Assembly (NCBI GenBank): GCA_037179385.1
Contig: CM074194.1
Span: forward strand, 2,373,001-2,437,000
DNA from: Holothuria scabra
Lineage: Eukaryota; Echinodermata; Holothuroidea; Aspidochirotida; Holothuriidae
Length of the DNA: 64,000 nt
Reading direction: 5' to 3'
The position numbers were made by a program, and so were the translations under genes. The notes under the pieces are model-generated. The model did no database searches, was not told where the DNA came from, and saw only the letters and a list, made by a program, of their open reading frames with translations. Each line of letters opens with the position of its first letter. The first letter of the stretch is position 1. Of this stretch, positions 45,686 through 56,588 are shown piece by piece.

Positions 45686-48059
45686 TTAGACCGCAGGGGT
45701 GGCGCCAGGATTTTCCCGACAGGGGGGCCAAGCTCCCCGACAGGGGGCCATCATTTCAAGGCCCCGATAAAGGCTTTGAGTAAGTCCCGTTGGGACGTGA
45801 CTTAACATTTTGAGGCGCGCGCGAAATTTTTGGCCTTCTTTACAACAAATACTTAAAAATCCGGAGTTTATTTTTTAAAATTTTGTAAAGAAATTTTGCT
45901 TTTGTGAGGACCTTTAAAAAGTTGGGGTGCTTAATGAAGGATCTGTCCCCAATATGGGAAAAATTAAAAACGTCATATATGCGACAGCTGTCAGTATTTT
46001 GGGGTTACGCATTTAATCGTACTAGGCCTACGTACTAGGGCTTCAACACAAGACTAGGTTGCCCGAAAAGGTTTTTCCTTTTTTGAACGAAGATTTGAAA
46101 ATTAAGAGCTTATTTTATTGGAGAAATCTTGGAATTCAATGGAAGAAAATTTGGTTTGAGGTACAGTTATTATGAAATATTTTGGTTTTTAATTAAATGA
46201 TATGAATTTCAAGAGCAAAATTAGGTAGAATGTTGGGGTGATTAACAGAGTTGGCTTTGGTTATTTGCTGTACAGGGTATCCATCGAAATTGGAAAATTT
46301 TGCCACTTTTAACAATCTACTGGAGAAAACTTGAAATTTTGTCACAGATTTACGGGTTTTATGGGAGAATGTAATCTTCTTACAAGAAAATCAAGCAGGG
46401 CGTATCTGTAGTTTGGTTGGGGTTACTGAATATCATCATGCAGATTAAGGCCCTCGGACCATATTGGGAAAATTCTCCCGCGGAAACAGTTAGGATTCCC
46501 ATACATATGAAGTTTTATATTTTATACATTGACATAGACGCGCTGGAGCGTTTCAGTTTGGGAGTGGCAGAATTGTCTCTTTTGTTCGAAAAATGAAATT
46601 TTGCCCCAACGGCTGTCAAAGTGCAAAGCACAGAAATTTTTTAAAAATTGAGAACCTCTATACAGCATGAAATGGCATTGAGCGGGCTCGTACCTAAAAA
46701 CAAATCAGTCGTTATTTTGAGCTTTCTTTCGCAATAAAATTTTCACTTCATGGTATTGTCCCAAAACGAAGATTAATTTGCAAGCTTGCAATGTTCTCTT
46801 AAGTAATCTGTTCGACCAAAACACTCTAAGCGGAGCGCCACCATCATTGGCGCGAAGCGTATATAAAATTTTTAAAAAACCTAACTCTTCAGACAGCCGG
46901 AACAGGCATTTTCAAGACTTGTAACTGGTAACGAAGCAGTGGTTATTTTGAGCTTTCCTTTAAAATGAAAGCTTCACTTCAATAGAAAAACCCAACTTGC
47001 TAAATGATCAGAAAATTACCAGATAAAAGGGCACTGCTGCAATTAATTAGATGTAATGTTCTTACCTCTATTAGGAATCGACGTTGTAGTCCATTGCAAG
47101 GCCAGCTAAAAAGATGAGATTTTCTACGTGACTTCCTGAACTCCAGACTATAACTGATTTTTCTTCCTATGTATTTGAATTTTTGAAAATATGCCAAGTT
47201 ACAAGTTGGCTTCAAATGAATTTCCAGTCAGACTTTTTGGGAGACATTTTCACACTAGTGTTTATCATTAGCCTATGTGTAGCTGAAACGGCCTGTCTAA
47301 TTTTCATTACCCTTACTAGATTTCGGCTGTAGGGGCAGGCCAGGTGGCAGAACATTGGGCACTGCATGCACCTGAACAACCTCTCGTCTGTTTTTGCCAG
47401 GAAAATTCGGAATTGTCAGTTTTCTTGAAGAATATGGTATTCTAGTGAGCAAAATCAAGAAGACCGTCCGGACGACTGAAGTTTATAAGATCCGCATCTT
47501 TTATCAGTTTAACGTCGGCATGCAGATGAAGGCTCCCCAACGAAATAGGATTTTCTCAACAACAGGGGGAAGGGCAGCCATCCCAGACGGGGGCATGACC
47601 TTGCGGACTGAAGATGGGATGAGGGATAACAGAGCTAGTAAGAAGTGATTAAAACAGATTCAGATAGGCATTAAAATACCGTTACAGAAGAATAAAACAG
47701 TTCAAAAAGCAAAAAAATTCATGACCATCCTTCCGGTAACTTCAGTCCTTTACGTTCATTTTAGACCTCCCCGAAAGAAGTTGCCGTCCTTCCACGACGG
47801 GGAGGAAATAGGATAAGGTACATGAAATGAGGTTTAACCGAGCAAAGAAGAAGTGATTGAAAATCGATTCCGATATGTATTAAAATAGCATTTCAAAACA
47901 AAACTTAGTTCACACATCCAGTAATTTAAGTCCTTGTTTTTTTTTTCTTTTTTTCCCTTTTGTTTTAATTTTTTAGACCTCCCCGACGAAATCGCCGACC
48001 TTCCCCGACGGGGGGGGGGGGGGCGCCCCCCCCCCGCTGGCGCCACCCCTGTTAGACCG
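45686..48059. mobile_element. hAT-like element (2358 bp) with 8-bp target duplication TTAGACCG
   Basis: TTAGACCG at 45686-45693 and 48052-48059 flanks an element starting CAGGGGTGGCGCCAGG and ending CTGGCGCCACCCCTG. The right end carries long G and C runs. It contains a copy of the shared core (46823-46861) and a segment resembling the 42606 element (CGTTTCAGTTTGGGAGTGGC near 46548). The frame at 47394-47648 is not recognised as a transposase. Confidence 0.93.
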
Positions 48060-48067
48060 TAGTTCTG

Positions 48068-48336
48068 GGTTAGGTTGGGTTGGGTTAGGTTAAGTTAGGT
48101 TAGATGGAGTTTTACGGCCAAGTTTTCAACTAATTGTTTCAAGTTGAGCCGGCCACTGCTTTTTTCCCACTGAGACTCACTGACTTGTTTTCCCTACTCC
48201 ATTGCTTACGCTGAGCACAGAGCACAAAGTGAGTAGGTTTCGTTTTTGAGATATTCGATATGATTATGACCCGACCAGGACTCGAACTCCTCACGACTGC
48301 GAGTCGAATACTCTAACCACATGACCATGCCGTCGT
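48068..48336 (-). mobile_element. tRNA-derived SINE, minus strand
   Basis: On the minus strand the head contains a B box GAGTTCGAGTCC and an A-box-like GTGGTTAGAGTA. The body shared with the SINE at 5138 follows, then a long tail built of CTAAC/CCTAA units. It interrupts a TTAA-type MITE. The head again differs from the other copies, and the target duplication is not clear. Confidence 0.82.
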
Positions 48337-48462
48337 GGGAGGGGCTTGAATAAATAGGTTGGGAGAATTTGAACTTTCTGAGGTGACGAATAACTGCCTT
48401 TCAATACTCCCTGTGACAGCAGGACTATCAAAGCTTTCGGAGTTTTGAGTAGCTTCCCCGGC

Positions 48463-48712
48463 CCAGCCAACATGCCCAGTTGGGTCCACCTTGGATCCAT
48501 TCGTGTTTGTCAGGTGTTCCCACGTGGGACCCAACTGGGTTAGCTCTTACCAGCTGGAGCCCAGCTGGAGCCCAGCTAGGCTTCAACTGGGTATCAGTTG
48601 GGAAAGGCTAGCCCAGTTGGGAATACGACATAAACACGAATGGGTCTCAGCTGGGACCCAGCAAGTAGCCCAGTTGGAGCCCAGTCGGGGTCCAACTGGA
48701 CATGTTGGCTGG
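48463..48712. mobile_element. Palindromic MITE with CCAGTTGGG-type repeats
   Basis: CCAGCCAACATG at the left and CATGTTGGCTGG at the right are perfect inverted ends. The interior is built of CCCAGTTGGG, CAGCTGGGACCC and similar units, and CCATTCGTGTTT pairs with AACACGAATGG. This accounts for the open frame at 48491-48772 and its partners on the other strand. Confidence 0.85.
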
Positions 48713-49656
48713 ACCCACCCTGTCAGAGAGCCAATCCCGTGTTACACAATTCCTGTTCCCTTCCCCCATTAATAACACACACAAACATCACAATGTCAAT
48801 AAAACAGCTGTAAAATGCAAAAGAGAAAGTAGAATGGTTTAAAAAATGCACCTGTTATGCAAAAACGTTGGTCTTAGTTTTTTGTTGTTGTGACAGTTAG
48901 GGCCAGCCAGGAAAAGATCGAACGTCACGATGATCATAACATTGGAATGAAATTAGAGTACTCTCGTCGGTTAACTGAAGAGCGTGGTTGTGTCACAAAG
49001 GCTGCATCTGACAACAATCCAGTCCCATTCAATTCAAATTTTTACGAAACTATCTAAATATAAACATCTTTTGAAATATATTCCTGATACCCTAGGTCTA
49101 CTAGCCTTTATAGCCTGTTCAACTGTGAAGAAAAACATCCTTGTTCCTTTTTCCTCGGTATGTACTTGTGTAGGACACTTGTGTATGACAAAGATAATAC
49201 GCCAAGCGTTTGTTTGATCGTAATCTATTGTAGGAAAAATCGCAATATCGCTATATTGTTGCCAGGCTAGTTTAGTGACTCACAGTACTTTCCGCCAGAA
49301 GTGTGAGATCTCCAGCACTTCCAGTTAGCCAGTGTGACGAGGTTAGTAGTTAAATGGAGTTTGTGCGGCGAGGTGACCGATCATAATTTTAGTTGGCTTG
49401 TGATGTAATGTACCTTCCACATTCGAAGTTCGAAGCAAGGCCTTTGGTGGTTTTGAATCCAACGTGACCTTCATGTGATCTATATCATCGGGAGAAATTT
49501 CAAAGGATTGCCATAAAAAATCCTTATTTTGCAGATTCCTCGGAGAAAAAAGAAGAAATGTTTGTAATGTGTTTATTGATGTTAACTGAAAGTCAAAATT
49601 ACGGTTCGCACCTGTAAGAACTAAGTTGACAAAGGATATCACTGCACGGACGAAAG
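48713..49656. other. Upstream region of the 314-residue gene
   Basis: No repeat or gene is recognised. The part after about 49210 probably includes the promoter and 5' untranslated region of the gene that starts at 49657. No TATA box or splice pattern can be supported. Confidence 0.45.
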
Positions 49657-50601
49657 ATGGATACGGTTTACGACAAACATTTCAGCGAAAAACGAGAAAA
49701 GCTAATACTCGAAATTGAGCTAATGGAACGAAAAATAAGACAAAAGTTTGATCAACATGTTCAAAGGCAGAAGGAGTCTCTGTATAAACAGGTTGATTTG
49801 TTAATCACTAAAATGCAAAAGGAAGTGCAACATTATGCGAGATCAAACAGTAAAGAGGACCGACAACGATCCCTGGGATACCATGTTTCTGAGGATCTAA
49901 ATGGTAACCATAAAACGGAGTTAATGGGCCCTCAACTTTTTGTAAACGGATCACCATTAAATGGATCCTTCCGTATTAAATATGTTCATCCGAACGTGCA
50001 AGATCTGAACTTAGACAATTTGAATTTGGGGAAAGTAGAACTTATATCTGACGATGATGGTTGCCCTGGGTCATCGAGGCATGTCCAGAAGCGGGAATTA
50101 GCTGTTTCAGGGACCAACAGGACGAAAGTTGTACCTGAAACCAGCCGACGTAAGGCGATACTTACAAGAGCCGAACCTGTTGATCAGAAGAGAGATCAAG
50201 GCGACGGTAATTCCTCTGACGATGAAACTGAAAATGGTCAGGACTATACCAACGTCCCAAAAAAGGGAGACCAGGATAAAAAGTTATTGGCTCCCATCCC
50301 AACTAAACCCCTTCTTCCTCATCCGATACCAGCTCCTAGACAGAAGGATGGACCTAGGGTAAGGAGTCGATCTTTGGAGACAAATATGGTCCAAGGTAAT
50401 CCTCAAAGTTCGTCTTACATTAATGCCAATGTACTATGTAATAATAAAGAAAGAAATCAACATACGCGAGCATCGCCCGTGCTACGTGCCTTGAGTGCGG
50501 GTGCAAGTTTACACAACAGTCGGATGAGTCGGATTCACGAAACTGACCGAGAACCTGTAAAAATTGTAAACGGAAATGTGTGTCTGTCACTTAGAAAATA
50601 G
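49657..50601 (+). CDS. Unrecognised intronless gene, 314 residues: coiled coil, SIM-like motif, proline-rich stretch
   Basis: A continuous frame from ATG to TAG. I do not recognise the protein. Residues 1-62 are charged with heptad-like spacing (HFSEKREKLILEIELMERKI and on), suggesting a coiled coil similar in feel to those after B-boxes in TRIM proteins, but no RING, B-box or PRY-SPRY is present. Residues 127-134 (VELISDDD) fit a SUMO-interaction motif: three hydrophobic positions, then Ser and acids. Residues 212-230 are proline-rich (PIPTKPLLPHPIPAPRQK) with P-x-P-R as seen in SH3 ligands. The rest is polar and low in aromatic residues. A variant poly-A signal ATTAAA lies at 50692. It could be a single-exon gene or a retrocopy; a function is not assigned. 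Confidence 0.65.
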   Translation: MDTVYDKHFSEKREKLILEIELMERKIRQKFDQHVQRQKESLYKQVDLLITKMQKEVQHYARSNSKEDRQRSLGYHVSEDLNGNHKTELMGPQLFVNGSPLNGSFRIKYVHPNVQDLNLDNLNLGKVELISDDDGCPGSSRHVQKRELAVSGTNRTKVVPETSRRKAILTRAEPVDQKRDQGDGNSSDDETENGQDYTNVPKKGDQDKKLLAPIPTKPLLPHPIPAPRQKDGPRVRSRSLETNMVQGNPQSSSYINANVLCNNKERNQHTRASPVLRALSAGASLHNSRMSRIHETDREPVKIVNGNVCLSLRK

Positions 50602-50691
50602 CTGACGAATATTGGAATTATATTCAGGTACTTGATCTGTCACAAATGCAAATCACTCATTCATCATAAAAGCTGATGTTCTATATTTTGT

Positions 50692-50697
50692 ATTAAA
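50692..50697 (+). terminator. ATTAAA polyadenylation signal candidate
   Basis: The common variant signal lies 91 bases after the stop of the 314-residue gene. No canonical AATAAA lies nearer. Confidence 0.35.
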
Positions 50698-50986
50698 TAA
50701 GCCCCCTCTGGAATGGGGGTTTCAGTGTATACCCACAGATTTCCCGCCAGTCGTAAGAGGCCGACTATAGGGAAGGATTTTTTAGTGTATTTCAACTGTA
50801 TTTAAACCGAACCGTATTTGAAACTGTCTAAATTTAATCTTTACCGTTTTATCTATTTGACACTAAATAGGTTATCACATTCGTGTTGGTTTGTACTAAT
50901 TGAAGAAAAAAAAGAGAAAGGAAAAATTATGTTTTATAATTCACTTCCATAAGATGCCGGGGCTAAATTCAGGATGTTTGGTTGGT

Positions 50987-51290
50987 TTAAAGGCCCAATT
51001 CTCTCATCCCAAACAGTACCAATTCTCCTAACCTTCTTACTTAAGTCCCTCCCACAATTGTCTGAAATTCCTCCTCACCCAGACACATTCCAGGTTTATT
51101 GCTTCAGGGTGAGTATAAAAAGCTCAATGTGAATAATCAAAACACTCTCAATACAGTTCATGCTGTGTAATGTAACCTTTGGTAATTTGCATCGTTTGAA
51201 TAAGCTGTCAATCAAAGAGCTGAGCCAATGGATAATTTTGGTACTCTCGTACAAGAATTGTAATTTGGGGTGAGGGGAATGGTCCTTTAA
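50987..51290. mobile_element. TTAA-type MITE, family A, plus orientation, intact ends
   Basis: It starts TTAA-AGGCCCAATTC and ends AATGGTCCT-TTAA. It contains the family blocks ATCCCAAACAGTACCAATTC, CAAAACACTCTCAATACAG and TCAATCAAAGAGCTGAGCCA. Confidence 0.88.
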
Positions 51291-51384
51291 GCAGGGAGCT
51301 GTGAGAGGTCTTCCATGGACCATTATACCGTGCGTGTGTGACGTATAACAGTGTAGGCCTAATTATGCCAAGTATTCCATGCAG

Positions 51385-51660
51385 GGGCGTGGTCAAGAAT
51401 TTGTCAAGGAGAGGGTGGGGGAGAGTGAAATCTGTAACTTGGCAGACTTTCTACATGTAGCGCCATCATATTAACGCAAAGCGTAAAAGAAAGTTTTCGC
51501 TGGAAATGTCAACCAGGAAATTGCATTTCATAGACCATTAAAATGCACTTAAACATATAAATAGGGGAATTACTGGCGATATCCTAAAAGGAGATGATTA
51601 AAAAATACCAAAATTGTGCTCAAGGAGGGTCCCCTTTCTCCCTCCATGGCTACGCGCCAG
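51385..51660. mobile_element. Decayed hAT-like element with degraded core
   Basis: The left end is CAGGGGCGTGGTCAAGAATT, and the right end is near CCATGGCTACGCGCC (about 51642-51656). The terminal match is imperfect and no 8-bp duplication is clear. A degraded core (AGCGCCATCATATTAACGCA) lies at 51460-51480. Confidence 0.5.
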
Positions 51661-52041
51661 TAATATATTGAAACACAGTGGCAGATCCCTCATTGCAGAC
51701 TCATATGTAGGCTATTGTCTACGACACTGCCGGGCAACTTCCCCGTCTAGTTACTTCACCTGAATATGATAGGGATTACGAATGTGTTAAATGATGGTGG
51801 AATTGGATGCGGTGGTCTTGAAGTGGTAAGAGTTGGTTTATTTAGCCTACGTCTGACTTATATCTTCCATAGAATGTACTTGAAGACAACAAAATTATAT
51901 GGAGGTACCCTTTTAATAACAAATGTACCTCAATTTTACTTGATATATAGCTTAACCAACCTCCTGGTTTAACTGTTGCCCATGATATGTAGGGCGTGAC
52001 AAGCACTCTTTTACATGTTGAGCGATGGGCAAAGTTTCCCC

Positions 52042-52346
52042 TTAAAGGCATGTTTTCATCATCCCAAACAGTTCCAATTCTCCCAACCTACTTACTTCTA
52101 GCCCCTCCCACATTTATCTAAAACTCATCTTTATCCAGACACAATCCTTGTTTATTGCTTCATGGCTTGTCCCAGTGGCTGTACAAGTCCATAATGTGTA
52201 ATCAAGACACTCTCAGTGCCCATGCTGTGTAATTTAGCTATGATGCATTGTTTGAATGTGATGCCAATCAAAGAGCTGTACCAACTGAGAGTTTTGATAT
52301 ATGTATACTGAAAGTGTAGTTTAGGGTGACGAATGACTGCCTTTAA
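52042..52346. mobile_element. TTAA-type MITE, family A, plus orientation, intact ends
   Basis: It starts TTAA-AGGCATGTTTTC and ends AATGACTGCCT-TTAA. The interior is homologous to the copy at 50987 (TCCCAAACAGTTCCAATTCT, AATCAAGACACTCTCAGTGC, CAATCAAAGAGCTG). Confidence 0.88.
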
Positions 52347-55300
52347 CCTCCAGGGAGAAACAAGTAGTAGAGATCAGTGTTATTGTCATTAAAGCAATGT
52401 ATAACATTAAGCCGTGAAAAGAGTCCACCTTGACCCCTGGCTAAACCCCTGTCCCTTTCTGAAAGTCCTTATACTGTTAATTTTCGTTAATATTTGACAC
52501 AATTTGTCTAACGATTGCGATTGCTCTATCTTAGGCTCATTTTTGAACTATTTAGTCTAAAAAGTACCTTGAATTTGCCGTGACACCGTCACACCGAGGT
52601 GTTGACTTCCCCATCATCTAATCGCAAATATTTTCTCCTTTGAAATGCTGGACATTTTGATTTTCAAGCTTCTGATAAAGTAAGGAGAACAGAGTCAAGA
52701 GGAATGATACCCTCTATAGTCACGTGGATGCAAAGTTGTGTTATCGCGTTGGCGAAACATTCAGTTGAACTTGTAAAAAGTCAATAAATGAACAGGAGGC
52801 GATTTGTTCTCAATCTTGGCGGTTGTGGTAAGACCTCACCACATTTTCAAAAAACACTGTGTAAAAATTAAAAGTCAATAGACGATTTCTCAAATATTAG
52901 GGGACATGTCCCTCGGTCCTTCCCAAGATCGCCGAGCATGACCAACCCCAAGCGACAATTATTTCAGTGTATGTGTTTATTAAACCAAGTCTGGAGCCCG
53001 GACGAAGGAGGGGCTACATAGGAAGGATTGGATATCTATATCATCTGGTGTATATATGAAAGGGATGAACTCAATATCTATATCATCTGGTGTATGAAAG
53101 GGATGAACTCAAGTTGTGTTTCAGTGGTCTTCATAAAATTAGCAGGTCGCTTCCGCGAAACTTGTTGCAGGATGAAGAAATGGCTAGTCTTGTGAAAAGA
53201 AAACACAATCGTAATTTTTTTAAACATACGGTAACTTATAGTAACTTGGTCTATTTTTCAATTGGGCGGACTTGAAGCCTTTAAATCTATTTTCCAAATA
53301 GTCTTACTGATTTTAGATGCAGTATCGCTATCTTTTTTTTTAGTAAATATGAATATTGTAGTCTAATTTTTGAAATGGACCAAATGTTTTTTGGAGGCAT
53401 AATGTAACCTGCCTAATTTAACCCTTCACAATTTAACTCAATTTTCGGTTACCCATTCGGGACAGTATCCATCCGAACGTACGTATGTGCGAATATGAAA
53501 GACATTTAAAGTGGGCGTCACGTCTGCATTGAATGTTATTTTTTTATTTTTATTTTTTTTTTTTGGGGGGGGGGGTGAAATATCCAGTTCTTGAACTGGC
53601 TAAATTATGACCCACTTACTTCTCCCGGCATTGGTCCTTAATTGCTAATTCCCTTATCCATTATCCTTTCGGTTCAAACTCGTTCTCTTTACGAGAATTC
53701 ATAGCGTGACTATATACACAAACTGCACTATTGCAAAGAATTCTAGCTTAATTAATGGCTGAGGTCGAGTCCACTGCATGCACCAAAACAAAAAAATAAA
53801 TAAATAAGTGACCACCATTTTTACAATTTTATAGGTTGTTGGTAACAATGTTTTATTATTCAATAGCAAAAATTATAGCCTAATACAACACAAAATCGAA
53901 CATAGATCACCTTTCCATTTTTCAATAACGGCAACAACGTTCAGCTGTAGGAAAGAGGGATCAGATTATATTTGCCGCATGCAATGCGCTCCTCAGACAG
54001 CGGAGCCCAGTCCCGACAGTCACCCTCGATATCCGTTAGTAGTGCACCGGGATAAAATTGGGGTAAGGGGCCGTTTATGAGGGGCAAAATCAACATTTCT
54101 TCGACATAGTACTGTCATTGTTGGTTGCCAACTTTCTAGGCATCATGAGATCCAATATGGTCAAGGAGTGTTACGCCAAAAATGGGACAACTGCATGCTA
54201 ACGTTAAGGAATGTTTATCTCCTTTCATAGAACATTAAAAATACACATTTTTTCTTAGGAAATATTTTGCTGGTATACCACATATGTAATGCCGTTGCGG
54301 CTCTCCTTAACATTGAAGCTGCTGTGAACACGTATACATTATGCAAAGCCCCACATGGCAAATTTTTCCAAAAATTTTAAATACTCTTTTAGACGGAAAT
54401 TCTTAGCAGATTTGTAAGTAAATTTTATTCTATATATTATACTCCTTTTACAGTTTAAATAAACGTTTATTATTTATTTTCGATTTTTTTCTGGGTTTTA
54501 TTGTTTTGTCCTTTCAACAATGTATCTAAATTTTAAATGATAACATACCGTATTATTATTCATAACAAATTTTGGCGACATTCTGTGTCTGCATTGTAAC
54601 AGCTTTTAAGTCCTAAATTAATATTGTAAGAGATAAATTTTTTATCAATATTTATCACCACTTTATCTGCGTGTCAACAAAATTTTTCATTCAATCTCTC
54701 GACTTTACTTGCTAGTCAGATATTTTTAATATTCATAGTTAACGCTTTGTTAAAACAGAAAAGATATAATCAAATTCAGTAAATCTCCTTTGACTCCAAC
54801 AAAAGAATATTAATTACATTTCCTGTGAGAACCTCTGCATTGTTTTTCTGTGGTTTTGACATTTTTATTTATGTCAAATCAATATTTATCTTCTTCTTTG
54901 CTCTATATCTGATTTTGCTCTTTTGACTTTTTCAAGTGTTTTCTTAAAACTAATAGGGATTTCTCCCGCTAGAATAAATAGCGAACTTTCGAATAACAAC
55001 ATATTTAGCTAAGCACATCTAACTTACTTTCTAGCGTATTTAAGTCCGATCCAATGATTTTACCAAACACCTTATTTCAAACTTTTGTGATCACTAATCA
55101 GACGGCAAGTTGGTGTAAATGCTTTTTCACTGTTCTCTTTCTTTAGTTTGATTTTTCACATCAATTAATATCTCTTTTTTATCATACATCTACTGTAACT
55201 TCTTTCTATTCAAATTTTAACTTACTTGGGAAAAGTGTACCTGGGATTTTCCCCTCTCCAGCGGATAAGTAAACTTTGATCTTTTTTGAAATTATATTTC

Positions 55301-55596
55301 ACTTCCACACGCCTTAGTTATTTGTAACTTCGGTGCAGCATCCAATCGTTAAATGTTACTCCCAACGTCTTTTGATCGGAGGGCGTCATTGTCATCGAAA
55401 AGTTCCAATGACTAGTTTTTTAATTCAACTTTGCTCGTAAGAAAACGGAAAAATGTAGCGAGAAAAATATCAAGGTCTGTATCCATATTGTTTGAAAAAA
55501 ATATTCTTTTAAGACTCTCACATAAAAACGACTAGGCTATGTCACAAGAGTGGAGAGTGAGCAGTTCTAATGGAAGTATGAGTGATGATCTTCTCA
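52347..55596. other. Intergenic, 3.2 kb between the convergent genes
   Basis: It contains an imperfect tandem duplication of about 40 bp at 53032-53111 (ATATCATCTGGTGTAT...GGGATGAACTCA twice), a T run followed by a G run at 53545-53575, and very AT-rich DNA at 54200-55300. On the minus strand, AATAAA at 54869-54864 and ATTAAA at 55424-55419 are poly-A signal candidates for the gene ending at 55597. No gene is seen. Confidence 0.65.
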
Positions 55597-56588
55597 TCAC
55601 TCTTTTTTCTGTTCTTCTTTGAAATTTTCTCTCCTACCCCTACCACCGTAACCTCTTCCCCTTCCTCTTCTCGAAAACCCCCTCCCACGAAATGGGCGAC
55701 CTCCTCGTCCTCTTCCCCTTGGAGAAGGCATTCCTTGGCTTGATTGGTTTGGATACCACGTGTGTGGGTAAAAGGGAGATAACCGATCGAAGTACGCTCT
55801 TAGATTGAAACGCCTGTCGTGACCACGTCCGCGGGGTCTTGATCTTCTTGGGAAGGGGGGCGGAAATCGAGGTGGGACAAATTGAAATCCAGAGTTATTG
55901 GCGTTTGGGCGTTGATGTCCGTAGAAATAGTGATATGGACCGGGGGAATAATATTCTGTATCGTTCCCATAACGTTGTGGAGGGGTACCATAAGGTCCAT
56001 TATAGGGAGTCATATAGTCAACGGGCGCGTACCGGGCTCCTCCATCAGTTTCAGGCTTTGATGATGAGGCACCCTGTGGCTGATCAGAAGTGGCACTACA
56101 AGAAGACTCTGAGCTTATCTTTTTGACTGGTTCACCAGCTTTTCGTGATCGGAGTTCAAGTAGTTCACTCTCGAGAGCTTTCATCTGTTCTTCCAATTCG
56201 TTTCGCTCATGCGCACTCACGCTCTGGAAGTGTTCCTGTTTTAGTTCCATTTGACTGGTTTGTTCCCACAACATTACATTATTGTACAACAACTGCTGCT
56301 TCTCTTGGCTAAGTGTAGCAAGTCGGAGTTGTAGAGCCTCTTTCAACCGTCTTTCCTCGCTCAACATGGCACTAAGAGAACGTTGTCTCGCGGTGGCGTC
56401 CTCAACTTCTTCTCTAAGTGAGACAATCTGCTGTTTTCTGTCTTCTTCTCCTACTTCCCATTGTTCTAGTTGCATCTCCATGAGACTTGTCCGTTCCTCA
56501 GTGGTCCTTAGTGACGACGATAGCGCTTCCTGTTGATCCCAAACCGACTTGAGTAAGTTGTCCATGAGAAACATTTCACCCACTTCCT
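55597..56588 (-). CDS. Last exon: coiled coil and RGG/RG-rich C-terminus
   Basis: The acceptor CCAAATTCAG precedes AG|GAAGTGGGT; the first two bases complete a Glu codon begun by the previous exon. About 145 residues of heptad-like coiled coil (from MDNLLKSVWDQQEALSSS to ESELLELRSRK) are followed by a Ser-rich linker, a Pro/Tyr/Gly segment (YMTPYNGPYGTPPQRY, FVPPRFPPPFPRR) and an RG-rich tail (SPRGRGRGGRPFRGRGFSRR). Stop at 55597-55599. Confidence 0.88.

Larger units (their letters stand above)
45453..48404. mobile_element. TTAA-type MITE, family A, minus orientation, split by two later insertions
   Basis: The left half (45453-45693, starting at TTAA in CCTTAAGAGC) and right half (48337-48404, GGAGGGGCTTGAATAAATAG to GCCTTTCAA) together match one family A copy. 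Between them sit an hAT-like element (45694-48051) and a SINE (about 48068-48336). Confidence 0.8.

Noticed and set aside
47394..47648. Transposase fragment within the 45694-48051 element
   Set aside because: The 84-residue frame shows no hAT dimerisation, zinc-finger or catalytic motif.
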